Positions 55,998 through 64,000 of a stretch of 64,000 nt of DNA are shown here, piece after piece; the stretch's first letter is position 1, and every line of letters begins with the position of its first letter. Origin of the DNA: Anaerococcus provencensis (lineage in GTDB: Bacteria; Bacillota; Clostridia; Tissierellales; Peptoniphilaceae); assembly GCF_000312365.2 (NCBI RefSeq), contig NZ_HG003684.1, forward strand, positions 1-64,000, in the 5' to 3' direction. The position numbers and the translations under genes are program-made. Under the pieces are notes generated by a model. It saw nothing but the letters and a program-made list of their open reading frames with translations. It had not been told where the DNA came from and did no database searches.

Positions 55998-56035
55998 TAA
56001 GTGAGATTTAGTACTGAGAAAGCAAAGGTATAAAT

Positions 56036-57337
56036 ATGGAACAAAATTTATATTATAAATGCGGATTATTAAACAAAACTTTTATAGAAAATAAAATATT
56101 GTATACATGTAGTTTATTAATTAAAAAAGGCATTAGAGATAATGAGATAGTTATTTGTAAGTCGGATTCTCAGTTAGGAGTGTATATACAGTGGGAAGTA
56201 TGTCTCAGAATGGGTTTAGTACCATTATTTATATATAAAGAAACTGCAGAAAATGATATTCTAAGATTTAGAAAGATAATTAATATTAGAGCAATTGTTG
56301 AATATAAAAATAATGAAATTTATTTATTTCTGTTTAATGAGGATATTTGTGAGACAAGTATATCAGAGGATTTAAATGCTGGATCGGTTATTCATGTAAC
56401 ATCTGGTTCGACTGGTTATCCAAAGTTAGTTTTGAGGACAAAACTTCAAATGGAAGAAGAATTGAATAGATATGCGGGGGTTTTAAAAATAACTAAAAAA
56501 GATGTGATTTTTCCGCTTGTTCCGTTTAATCATTCATTTGGATTTGTATCAGGCATGTTATTAAGTAAAAACTTTGGATTAAATTTAATATTATATGATA
56601 ATCTAATTCCAAGAAATATACTTAATATTAGTAATAAAAATAAAGCTTCGATTATGTTAGGATTACCATATTTTTATAAAAAAATGCTCGAATTACCAAA
56701 AAAGTATAAATTCAATTCTGAATTAAGGTATATTATATCCTCAGGAGGTCCAATAGAAAATGGAATTCAAAAACAATTTTTTGATAGATTTGATAAAAAA
56801 ATATATCAACAATATGGATCAACTGAAACAGGGAGTTTGAGCATAGGATATTCAGAAACAAATGCTAGATATGTTGGAAAGCCTTTTAATGGAGTAAAAG
56901 TTAATGTTAATAATGGAATAAAAGGATATTTATATATTAATACTCCAGCAACAATAGGGGCATATCTTACAAAAGATGGAATACAAAGATTGGATGAAAG
57001 CGTGTATAAAATGGGTGATATAGGCAGAGTGATTGATTCTGGAGGTATAGAAGTGTTAGGAAGAGGTGATGACATAATTATAATTAATGGAAATAAAATA
57101 GATAAGGAATCAGTTAAAAAGTGTATTAAAAAAATTAATCATATAAAAGAAGTCAATATTTTTTCGGAAAATTTCCACAATATAGATGAGCTCGTGTGTG
57201 AATATACAAGCGACATTGAATTAGACAAAAATGATATTATTTGCTTTTTATCCAGACATTTATCAAGTTATGAAATACCTAAAAATTTTAAGAGAGTAAA
57301 AGAACTGTCTAGTACGGAAAATATAACTTGGAAGTAA
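56036..57337 (+). CDS. Adenylate-forming (AMP-dependent) ligase, short form
   Basis: 433 residues, ANL superfamily. The P-loop-like motif is TSGSTGYPK (about 122-130), followed by PFNHSFGFVSG, QQYGSTETG and YKMGDIGR. It is about 100 residues shorter than most ANL enzymes, chiefly at the N-terminus. The usual A10 motif (...GKxxR) is replaced by SSTENITWK at the very end, so the catalytic Lys may be the final residue or absent. It should activate a carboxylate for a carrier protein. Start ATG follows AAAGGT. It is weakly supported which substrate it uses. Confidence 0.82.
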   Translation: MEQNLYYKCGLLNKTFIENKILYTCSLLIKKGIRDNEIVICKSDSQLGVYIQWEVCLRMGLVPLFIYKETAENDILRFRKIINIRAIVEYKNNEIYLFLFNEDICETSISEDLNAGSVIHVTSGSTGYPKLVLRTKLQMEEELNRYAGVLKITKKDVIFPLVPFNHSFGFVSGMLLSKNFGLNLILYDNLIPRNILNISNKNKASIMLGLPYFYKKMLELPKKYKFNSELRYIISSGGPIENGIQKQFFDRFDKKIYQQYGSTETGSLSIGYSETNARYVGKPFNGVKVNVNNGIKGYLYINTPATIGAYLTKDGIQRLDESVYKMGDIGRVIDSGGIEVLGRGDDIIIINGNKIDKESVKKCIKKINHIKEVNIFSENFHNIDELVCEYTSDIELDKNDIICFLSRHLSSYEIPKNFKRVKELSSTENITWK

Positions 57338-57366
57338 TGAATTTAAATGTAAAGGGAGAATTAATA

Positions 57367-58476
57367 ATGAATACAGATGTTTTGAAAGTTAAAGCGGAGA
57401 AGTCTCCGTTAACAGATAGTAAAAGGTTATTGCCAAATCAACTTTACAAAAATCCTTTATTATCAGTAGAAAAAAGAAAATTAAGTGATGAAATAGAGGA
57501 TAATAAAATAAGATTAAAAATGATATATGTAGGTATTTGTGGAACTGATTTGCATCTAGTTAACAATAACAAAAAGACTGGATATATAAGAAGTTCTGCT
57601 CCAGTAGATATTCCTATAGACGGAAGGGTTATTGGTCATGAAGGTGTAGGAGAAGTACTACAAGTAGGAAAGAACGTTAAAAATATAAGGGTAGGCATGA
57701 TAGTGACATTGGAATCCATTATAACATGTGGATATTGTGAATGTTGTAAAAGTGGCAAATACAATCAATGTAAAAATTCTAAATTATTAGGGTTTGAAAC
57801 AGATGGATTAATGGGAAATATTGTAGATGTAGATGTAAGCATTGCGCATGATGTGACAAATTATATTAAATGCGAAAAAGATTTGAAAGCTATGGCTTGT
57901 GTTGAACCAGCTGCGGTTGCTTTTGTAGCATGTGAAAATGCGGATATTAAGCCAGGAGATAATATAGTTATTTTTGGAGGGGGTCCAATAGGAGCCTATG
58001 TGGCTATGCTTAGTAGAAAAATATTTGGAGCTAGAGAAATTTATATAGTAGAACCAGTTGAATTTAGAAGAAGTATTTTAAAGAAATGGACAGACAATGT
58101 ATATGAGAAAGCTGATGATATAAAAAATAATGTAAAAAATATAGATATAATTATCGAAGCATCTGGTGAATTAGAAAATATAAATAATGTATTTGAGTTA
58201 TTAGAACCAAACGGAAGAGTTGTCATATTAGGAAGAAGTGGTAGAGAATTAAATTTAAGTAATGTTGACCATATGATAACTAATAATATAAAAATTATTG
58301 GTTCGCGTGGACATTTAGGAGGAGCTTTTTTTAAAATATTTAAATTGTATTCAAAGGGAATAATTGATTTAAATCATGTAATTACTACAGAGTTAGTAGG
58401 TTTGAATTCGTTGAAAGACTTTTTAACAAGTGATTTTATTTATAGAAATTGCAAAGCAATTGTGAAACTTAAATAA
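57367..58476 (+). CDS. Zinc-dependent medium-chain alcohol/threonine-type dehydrogenase
   Basis: 369 residues from ATG 57367 (AAAGGGAGAA precedes it; the frame opens earlier at TTG 57328). Catalytic zinc ligands lie in GICGTDLH and GHEGVGEVLQVG. The structural-zinc Cys cluster is CGYCECCKSGKYNQC. The nucleotide-binding fold has VIFGGGPIGAY. Related enzymes are sorbitol and threonine dehydrogenases. In the cluster it probably oxidises a hydroxyl or reduces a carbonyl, perhaps of a precursor. It starts 29 bases after the ligase gene. Confidence 0.88.
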   Translation: MNTDVLKVKAEKSPLTDSKRLLPNQLYKNPLLSVEKRKLSDEIEDNKIRLKMIYVGICGTDLHLVNNNKKTGYIRSSAPVDIPIDGRVIGHEGVGEVLQVGKNVKNIRVGMIVTLESIITCGYCECCKSGKYNQCKNSKLLGFETDGLMGNIVDVDVSIAHDVTNYIKCEKDLKAMACVEPAAVAFVACENADIKPGDNIVIFGGGPIGAYVAMLSRKIFGAREIYIVEPVEFRRSILKKWTDNVYEKADDIKNNVKNIDIIIEASGELENINNVFELLEPNGRVVILGRSGRELNLSNVDHMITNNIKIIGSRGHLGGAFFKIFKLYSKGIIDLNHVITTELVGLNSLKDFLTSDFIYRNCKAIVKLK

Positions 58477-58524
58477 GTATAATAATATAATATTGAAATA
58501 TTTTAAAATTATAAGGTAATTTTT

Positions 58525-60183
58525 ATGGAGAAATTAGATTACAAAACATTAAATGAGGGATTTTTAAGTTTTAAGCAACCGCATATTTTTATAGAACATC
58601 TAGGCAATGAAATCACAGTAACCTCAAATGAATTTAAGGATAGTGTAAAAATAATATTATATAATCTGAAAAAGTTAGGGATAAAACGAGGGGATGAAGT
58701 TTTATTTCAATTAGATAATAGTATTGAGTTAATAAAACTTTTTTGGGCATGCATTTTGGGTGGCTTTATAGCGATACCATATACATACTTGGAGAAGAGA
58801 GATGAGAAGTATAAGATATTAAAAATATGGAGAATTCTAAAAAATCCATTTTTAGTTTCAACCATTAGTACGATTGAAATACTTAATATGAATGATGAAT
58901 TTAAACATATAGTGAGAAAGAGTATCTCTATAGATAAATTAGGGAATTCTTCTGGATTTATAGATGTGAATATAGAAGCCCCAAATGAAAATGATATAGC
59001 ATTTATTCAGTATTCTTCTGGGTCAACAAGTGATCCAAAGGGAGTGATCATAACACATAAAAATATTATTTCAAGTATTAACGCTACAATCAGAGCTATG
59101 GATGTGACAAAAAATGATGTTTACTTAAGTTGGCTACCTCTTACACATAGTTTTGGGATGATTGGAACATATTTAACACCTCTTTTAGCTGGATGTAGTT
59201 TTTATATTATGTCACCTAAAGTTTTTGTTTTGCAACCATTAGTATGGCTAAAAAAAATGGATGAACATAAAATTACAGTTACTGCTTCTCCCAATTTTGG
59301 GATTAGATATGTTTGTAATTATCTTGATATAAAAGATGATATAGATATAAATTTAAGATCAATTAGGCTAATAATTGACGGTGCAGAACCTGTATCCGCA
59401 TTGGTGTGTGGGCTTTTTATAGAAAAAATGAAAAGATTTGGAATGAGGAGTAGTGCATTAAAGCCTTCATATGGTTTATCAGAAGCGACTTTAGTAGTGT
59501 CAACATCAAGTAAAAATGAAGAATTTGTAGAAGTTATTGTAAAAAGGCAAAGTCTTAATATAGGAAATAAAATTATAAAATGTAATAAAAAAGGCAAGGA
59601 TACAATTAGTTTTGTTGAGGTAGGTTCTTGTTTAGATAATTTTGAGACAAAGATAGTAGATGAATTTGGAAATATTTTAGAGAAGGGTACAGTAGGAACA
59701 TTATTTATTAAAGGCGACTCGGTGACATCTGGATATTATAGAAATCAAGAAGCAAATTTAGAATCTTTCGACAAAGATGGTTGGTTTAACACTGGTGATT
59801 TGGGATTTTTTAATGGTAATAATTTAGTACTTACTGGCAGAAAAAATGATTTGATATTTGTTAATGGTGAAAATTATTATTATTATGATATTGAAAGTAT
59901 TTGTAATGAACTCAGCTCATTAGGATTTTCAAAGGTAGCTATTTGTGAATTAAAGAATTCAGAAGACGATAAAGAGAAGATTTTTTGTTTTGTTGAATGT
60001 AGCAAAGATGAACGAGAGTTTAACGAAATTAAGAAGAAGTTAAAAAAACATGTTATGAATAAATTAGGAATAGGAATTGCATATTTTATACAAATTGAAA
60101 ATATACCTGTAACAGTTAGTGGAAAGATTAAACGCTTTGAATTAAAAAATTATTTGGTTAATAATTTTGGAGGAAATGATTGA
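58525..60183 (+). CDS. FAAL-like acyl-AMP ligase
   Basis: 552 residues with the complete ANL set: YSSGSTSDPKGV (about 161-172), LPLTHSFGMIGTYLTPLLAG, PSYGLSEATLVVS, GWFNTGDLG, LTGRKNDLIFVNGENYYYYDIE, and A10 VSGKIKRFELK with the catalytic Lys. The NGENYYYYDIE segment and 'YGLSEATL' fit the fatty acyl-AMP ligase branch, which loads acyl groups on carrier proteins rather than CoA. ATG is preceded by AAGGTAATTTTT. Its TGA overlaps the TTG of the next gene. Confidence 0.88.
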   Translation: MEKLDYKTLNEGFLSFKQPHIFIEHLGNEITVTSNEFKDSVKIILYNLKKLGIKRGDEVLFQLDNSIELIKLFWACILGGFIAIPYTYLEKRDEKYKILKIWRILKNPFLVSTISTIEILNMNDEFKHIVRKSISIDKLGNSSGFIDVNIEAPNENDIAFIQYSSGSTSDPKGVIITHKNIISSINATIRAMDVTKNDVYLSWLPLTHSFGMIGTYLTPLLAGCSFYIMSPKVFVLQPLVWLKKMDEHKITVTASPNFGIRYVCNYLDIKDDIDINLRSIRLIIDGAEPVSALVCGLFIEKMKRFGMRSSALKPSYGLSEATLVVSTSSKNEEFVEVIVKRQSLNIGNKIIKCNKKGKDTISFVEVGSCLDNFETKIVDEFGNILEKGTVGTLFIKGDSVTSGYYRNQEANLESFDKDGWFNTGDLGFFNGNNLVLTGRKNDLIFVNGENYYYYDIESICNELSSLGFSKVAICELKNSEDDKEKIFCFVECSKDEREFNEIKKKLKKHVMNKLGIGIAYFIQIENIPVTVSGKIKRFELKNYLVNNFGGND

Positions 60184-60857
60184 ATAAAACATATAATATA
60201 GTTGAGTTAAAGGTTGGAGATGTTAATAATTGCATGTATATAGTTATAAATGTAATAAATAACGAATGTGTAATAATAGATCCAGCGTGGGATTTTGAAA
60301 AAATAGACAGATATGTTCATGATTTGAATATAGTACCAAAAGGGATTATGCTAACTCATTCTCATAGAGATCATACAAATTTAGCTGACAAATTGGCTGT
60401 TGAATATGAAATACCTGTTTATATGTCAAAAAAAGAAATAGATTACTATGAATTTAGATGCAGTAATTTATGTCAGTTAGATGACATGGATGAAATAATA
60501 GTAGCAAAGTTGAAATTCAAGTGTTTTCTGACTCCAGGGCATACAATAGGAAGTATGTGTTATAAAATAGGAAACAACATATTTACTGGAGATACTATTT
60601 TTACAAATGGTTGCGGTTTTTGTAATTGTAGAGGAGGAAGTGTAGATGATATGTTTAATAGCGTGGTAAAAATAAAAAGACATTTAACTATAGATACAAA
60701 TATATATCCGGGGCATCGTTTTAAAGAAAATGTATATGAAAAGACTGATTATTTTAAAAGAAACATCTATTTAAATATTACTGATAAATCTACATTTAAA
60801 AAGCTAATATATATTAACGATAAAAGAAATATATTTTTAAAATTTGAATACAAATAA
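60180..60857 (+). CDS. Metallo-beta-lactamase-fold hydrolase (glyoxalase II-like)
   Basis: 225 residues. The metal-binding motif is THSHRDH (His60, His62, Asp64, His65), followed by TPGHTIGSM, FTGDTIF and YPGHRF. The C-terminus of ~30 residues after the core is not typical of glyoxalase II. TTG start 60180 overlaps the ligase stop (TTGA) and follows GGAGG. Thioester hydrolysis is the known activity of related enzymes; here it may act as a releasing thioesterase, or as a detoxifying hydrolase for an aldehyde. Confidence 0.85.
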   Translation: MNKTYNIVELKVGDVNNCMYIVINVINNECVIIDPAWDFEKIDRYVHDLNIVPKGIMLTHSHRDHTNLADKLAVEYEIPVYMSKKEIDYYEFRCSNLCQLDDMDEIIVAKLKFKCFLTPGHTIGSMCYKIGNNIFTGDTIFTNGCGFCNCRGGSVDDMFNSVVKIKRHLTIDTNIYPGHRFKENVYEKTDYFKRNIYLNITDKSTFKKLIYINDKRNIFLKFEYK

Positions 60858-60878
60858 TGCGTTAAATTGGAGGAGCAT

Positions 60879-61184
60879 ATGAAAAATTATAATAATATAG
60901 AAAAACTTAATATTATAAGAGAATGTCTATTGGAGGTATCTCCAAACAAACAAGTTGATGAAATTAGTGTAGAAACGTCTATTACAAATGATTTAGGATT
61001 AGATTCTATAGAAATGATGGATTTACTATTAAAAATAAGAGAAAAACTTATAAAAGGCGATGAAGATATTATTGAAAAAAATATAGACATAGAAAAGTTA
61101 CTTCTATTTCTTTTTGCTGATACAGACGATATTTATGTGAAATCAATATTTAGTTTTATTGATGAATTTGAAAAATTATTATGA
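60879..61184 (+). CDS. Second free-standing acyl carrier protein
   Basis: 101 residues from ATG 60879 (GGAGG directly upstream; an in-frame TTG at 60867 overlaps that site). The phosphopantetheine serine is Ser43 in NDLGLDSIEMMDLL, with an unusually long C-terminal extension (FLFADTDDIYVKSIFSFIDEF). It sits between the hydrolase and the SPL-like radical SAM gene. Two carrier proteins and two ligases suggest two activated building blocks. Confidence 0.85.
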   Translation: MKNYNNIEKLNIIRECLLEVSPNKQVDEISVETSITNDLGLDSIEMMDLLLKIREKLIKGDEDIIEKNIDIEKLLLFLFADTDDIYVKSIFSFIDEFEKLL

Positions 61185-61202
61185 TTAATGGGGGGGAATA
61201 AT

Positions 61203-62183
61203 ATGAAAAGTAATAAGGAAATTAACTGGGGAATTTCAAGAGATTTACAAGCAGATATAAGGTATGAGTATAATGCCTGTAAAGGATACGTAATTGATTT
61301 ATCATTAGGTTGTTCTCATAAGTGTTCATATTGTATATTTTCACCATTAGAATTAAAGGTATATACATTACACAATCCTAATTATAAAGGTGAAGTGTTA
61401 ACATTAAAATTAGAAAAATTTTTGGAGAGGAAAGAATTTCCACCATCAGTATATATGTGCTACTCTTCAGATCCTTTGGGAAATGAAAACGTTAAAGAAT
61501 CAGCAAAAATAGTATTAAAAAAATTGTTGGAAAATAATGTCCATGTATTATTTATCACTAAAGGTATTTTTGACGATTCTATTTTGGACATAGTTAGAGA
61601 AAGACCTAATTTAATGAATATACAGATTGATGTTTCCAATTATGATGATCATAGGAACAACAAAATAGAACCAGGAGCACCTTCTTATACTCAAAGAATT
61701 AATAATATTAAAAAATTAACAAAAATAGAAGGCTTAGGATCATTAGTTGTTAGAATGGATCCTTTATTGCCTAATATTGATGATACTAATGAAAATATTG
61801 AAAAAATACTAAAAGATATTAGCGTATTAGGGGTTAACGAGATAGTTGCTGGATATGTAGTATTAACTAAAGATATTAAAAATAAATGGTCAAATGATAA
61901 ATATACTAGACAGGTTACAGAGCTTCTTACGGAAAAAACGCCGACTATTTCTGGACAAGATTTATATTCTATTCCTTTTGAAAATAAGGTAAAAAGAATA
62001 GAAAAAATTCATGAATTATGTAAAAAATATGATATAACATTATCAGTATGTGGATGTAAAGATGAGCGCTTTAAAAAGACAAACTTTGAATGGATTTGTC
62101 ATCCTTTTAATAGAGAAGTAAGAGAAGAATTAAATAAACAAACAAATAATTTTATGATGATGGAAACGGATCATTTAATCTAG
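61203..62183 (+). CDS. Radical SAM enzyme related to spore photoproduct lyase
   Basis: 326 residues from ATG 61203 (GGGGGG precedes it; ATG 61188 overlaps that site). The cluster motif is C-x3-C-x2-C (Cys37, Cys41, Cys44; GCSHKCSYC). SPL-like features are YMCYSSDPLG, VLFITKG, DVSNYDDHRNNKIEPGAPSYTQRI and RMDPLLP. No sporulation genes are near. Its presence in a carrier-protein cluster suggests C-H chemistry on a bound intermediate or a precursor. A late Cys pair (VCGCKDE) and Cys in WICHPF might hold a second metal site. Confidence 0.82.
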   Translation: MKSNKEINWGISRDLQADIRYEYNACKGYVIDLSLGCSHKCSYCIFSPLELKVYTLHNPNYKGEVLTLKLEKFLERKEFPPSVYMCYSSDPLGNENVKESAKIVLKKLLENNVHVLFITKGIFDDSILDIVRERPNLMNIQIDVSNYDDHRNNKIEPGAPSYTQRINNIKKLTKIEGLGSLVVRMDPLLPNIDDTNENIEKILKDISVLGVNEIVAGYVVLTKDIKNKWSNDKYTRQVTELLTEKTPTISGQDLYSIPFENKVKRIEKIHELCKKYDITLSVCGCKDERFKKTNFEWICHPFNREVREELNKQTNNFMMMETDHLI

Positions 62184-62407
62184 AATGAATTGTTTTAATA
62201 TATAGATTTACTTATTTAAAACATACAAATATAAAATACAAATTATATTGTGGTAGGATATATAGCATATAATTATTTTGAATAATTTGATATTGTGTTT
62301 ATATAGGAAATAGAGCACGATATAAAAAATTATAGGAATGCTTTGTTAGTAGTATTTTTGTTAAATGATTATAGAAGAATAAAAAGTAAAAAGAGGGAAA
62401 AGTTAGA

Positions 62408-63757
62408 ATGAATGAAAATAGAATAAAAATATTGAAAGAAGAAAATATTGATAAAGCACTCTTTAAGCTTGGGATTCCTATGGTTATCAGCTTATTGGTA
62501 GCTGCGTTATACAATGTTGTAGATACCTATTTTGTTTCGGGACTTGGGAAAGAAGCTGTAGCTGCCGTTTCAGTTGCATTTCCAATTCAACTTATCTTTT
62601 TAGGAATAGGATTAACATTTGGAGCAGGAGCAGGCTCTTATATTTCACGATTATTAGGAGCGAAAAATAACAAAGAAGCAAATATTGTAGCTACAGTTTC
62701 TTTATTTTCTAGCGCTATTATGTCGATAATAATAGCAATTGTGTTATTTTACTCTTTAGATAGTGTGATGAAGTTTATGGGAGCGACTCCAGTTATTATG
62801 GAACTTGCTAAAACATATACTAGTCTGTTTATAATAGGTGGAGTTTTAGGAGCTGTGAATGTTACTCTAGGGAATTTAGCAGTTTCACAGGGAGCAGCTA
62901 AAATCTCCTTGAAAGCAATGATTGTAGGATCTTTATCAAACATAATTTTAGATCCAATATTCATCTTTAAATTAAATTTGGGAGTGAAAGGTGCTGCAAT
63001 TGCAACACTAATAGCTAGAGTTATAACTAGCTTAATGTATCTTATTTACTTTATTGGAGATAAAAATTTAATTAAAATTAAAATACCTAACTTCAAACCT
63101 ACACTTGCAATTTATAAAGAAATACTAAAAATAGGAATATCTCTATTAATACTTCAGATTTTGCAAACCATAGCAATAAGTAAAATATCTTATGCGGCTT
63201 CTTTTTATGGAGAGGAAGCAATAGCAGCAATGGGAATAGTTCTTAGAATAGTAACTCTTGGTACAAATGTAGTAGCAGGATATATGAAAGGATTACAACC
63301 TATAGCAGGTTTTAATTACGGAGCTAAAAATTATGAAAGAGTACAAGAAGCGATAAAAGCGAGCATAAAATGGACGACTCTATTTTGTATAGTTTGGACA
63401 GCTATTATATATTTATTTGCACCAAGTATATTATCAGTATTTGGAAAAGATAAGGATGTACTGAGGATAGCAATTCCAGCTTTAAAAGCTGGGGTAATAA
63501 TGTTTATAACATTTGGATTTCAATTTACCTACGCAACATTATATTTAGCAATAGGTAAAGCCTTAGCTGGAGCTTTTTTAAATTCCCTAAGACAAGGCAT
63601 TGTATTTATACCAGTTATTTTACTATTACCCAAAATGATTGGATTAGATGGTGTGATATATGCTCAAGCAATATCGGATGCATTGACAACAATAATTACG
63701 ATTCCTTTTGCTATTAGTGTTAATAAGAAATTATTAGAAAATAAAATAGAATCCTAA
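62408..63757 (+). CDS. MATE-family multidrug exporter
   Basis: 449 residues with twelve predicted membrane segments and typical family stretches (LFKLGIPMVISLLVAALYNVVDTYFVSGLG, VSVAFPIQLIFLGIGLTFGAG, GLQPIAGFNYGAKNYERV). It exports cations or organic compounds using Na+ or H+ gradients. Following the cluster in the same orientation, it is the plausible exporter of the product. It is separated by 224 bases, so it may have its own promoter. ATG follows AGAGGGAAAAG. Confidence 0.9.
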   Translation: MNENRIKILKEENIDKALFKLGIPMVISLLVAALYNVVDTYFVSGLGKEAVAAVSVAFPIQLIFLGIGLTFGAGAGSYISRLLGAKNNKEANIVATVSLFSSAIMSIIIAIVLFYSLDSVMKFMGATPVIMELAKTYTSLFIIGGVLGAVNVTLGNLAVSQGAAKISLKAMIVGSLSNIILDPIFIFKLNLGVKGAAIATLIARVITSLMYLIYFIGDKNLIKIKIPNFKPTLAIYKEILKIGISLLILQILQTIAISKISYAASFYGEEAIAAMGIVLRIVTLGTNVVAGYMKGLQPIAGFNYGAKNYERVQEAIKASIKWTTLFCIVWTAIIYLFAPSILSVFGKDKDVLRIAIPALKAGVIMFITFGFQFTYATLYLAIGKALAGAFLNSLRQGIVFIPVILLLPKMIGLDGVIYAQAISDALTTIITIPFAISVNKKLLENKIES

Positions 63758-63874
63758 AATTGTTGTATAAATATTCTAATGTACATTAGGGAAAAATGAT
63801 TCTAATTGAAGGATTTGATTACAATGTTGGGTAATTAAATAAATTGTTTCAAAATAGAAAGTGGATGATATAAA

Positions 63875-64000
63875 ATGCATTATATATTCGATAATAAGAA
63901 TTATTATAAAAAATGTAAGAACTATTTGATTTCGAAAAAAATAAAATACGACTCATATCATATTAAAAAATATTATATTATTAACATATTTGATGCCAGT
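63875..64000 (+). CDS. Start of an unidentified ORF running off the window
   Basis: ATG 63875 opens 42 codons to the window end without a stop. The peptide is rich in Tyr, Lys and Ile (MHYIFDNKNYYKKCKNYLI...). Only a weak GTGGATG ribosome-binding site is present. The composition and AT content match the biosynthetic region. No family recognised. Confidence 0.4.
   Translation, partial: MHYIFDNKNYYKKCKNYLISKKIKYDSYHIKKYYIINIFDAS

Larger units (their letters stand above)
6257..64000. mobile_element. Integrative and conjugative element, Tn1549-like class; right end outside the window
   Basis: The left junction is placed at about 6257, where the ComGA-like frame loses similarity inside GPTGSG. 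From there on lie a full set of ICE functions: replication initiator, DnaC-like loader, VirD4, VirB4, VirB6, PrgI, Maff2, peptidoglycan hydrolase, TopB, a giant ArdC/helicase protein, and relaxase with MobC. Accessory defence, bacteriocin and biosynthetic cargo is interspersed. No integrase, excisionase or right attachment site is seen before 64000. The exact left end could shift by a few bases. TGACAGAT (6274-6281) and ATCTGTCA (6350-6357) form an inverted repeat just inside. Confidence 0.8.

Noticed and set aside
50673..62183. Modular NRPS or PKS cluster
   Set aside because: Carrier proteins and ligases are free-standing, and no condensation, ketosynthase or acyltransferase domain is present in the window.
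61203..62183. True spore photoproduct lyase
   Set aside because: No sporulation context, and the gene lies beside carrier-protein and ligase genes.
6257..64000. Search for integrase, excisionase and right attachment site
   Set aside because: No tyrosine or serine recombinase was found on either strand, so the right boundary is probably outside the window.
1..64000. CRISPR arrays, rRNA and tRNA genes
   Set aside because: No regularly spaced repeats and no recognisable rRNA or tRNA sequences were seen. The repeats at 27299 and 29171 are a gene duplication.

Overview
The window is AT-rich Gram-positive DNA. The organism is probably an anaerobic low-GC Firmicute of the Peptoniphilaceae type (Anaerococcus, Peptoniphilus or Finegoldia-like). 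The evidence is codon use, strong AGGAGG ribosome-binding sites, a FIVAR-rich surface protein with an NPxTG-type sorting signal, and ICE gene families typical of clostridial elements. Genus assignment is inference.

Bases 1-6256 are chromosomal backbone: the tail of an IS256-type transposase, an exonuclease III gene (minus strand), a sortase-anchored surface protein, an RluD-type pseudouridine synthase, yifB/comM, and the 5' part of a ComGA/PilB-type ATPase. The ATPase breaks inside its Walker A motif. From there to the end of the window every recognisable gene belongs to an integrative and conjugative element (ICE) of the Tn1549-like class. Its right end and integrase are not in the window.

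The ICE backbone reads: CD1845-type membrane protein, RepA_N initiator, DnaC-like loader, PcfB, VirD4/TraG coupling protein, SSB-like protein, Maff2, VirB6/TrbL, PrgI, VirB4, DNA methylase, NlpC/P60 hydrolase, DUF4315, a coiled-coil secreted protein, DUF4366, topoisomerase III, a 3484-residue ArdC/methylase/SNF2-helicase protein, and a second SSB-like protein. An oppositely oriented relaxase-MobC pair at 48.5-50.3 kb has a candidate oriT beside it.

Several accessory modules sit between these blocks. There is a HigBA-type toxin-antitoxin pair with an operator inside its promoter. An RNase HI - RnlA-like HEPN toxin - RnlB antitoxin module follows; its first two parts look like one frameshifted polypeptide. 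There is a decayed type III ToxIN system, and an AbiEi/AbiEii type IV system in a partly deleted tandem duplication. A TnpV-like gene is nested in another frame of the giant ORF. A broken VanR/VanS-like two-component system and a lactococcin-972-type bacteriocin operon (precursor, 7TM immunity protein, ABC ATPase) complete this set.

From 50.7 to 63.8 kb lies an unfamiliar biosynthetic cluster controlled by an AraC-type regulator. It has an O-methyltransferase, a type II thioesterase (Cys nucleophile, split by an IS3 element), two free carrier proteins, two adenylate-forming ligases, a zinc dehydrogenase, a metallo-beta-lactamase-fold hydrolase, a HemN-like and an SPL-like radical SAM enzyme, and a MATE exporter. 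No condensation or ketosynthase domain is visible. I do not recognise the product, and this cluster and the RNase HI-RnlAB module are the best candidates for something undescribed.

Seven or more genes are broken by single-base or two-base shifts, mostly in homopolymer runs. Genuine decay, programmed frameshifting and sequencing error must be separated before function is inferred.
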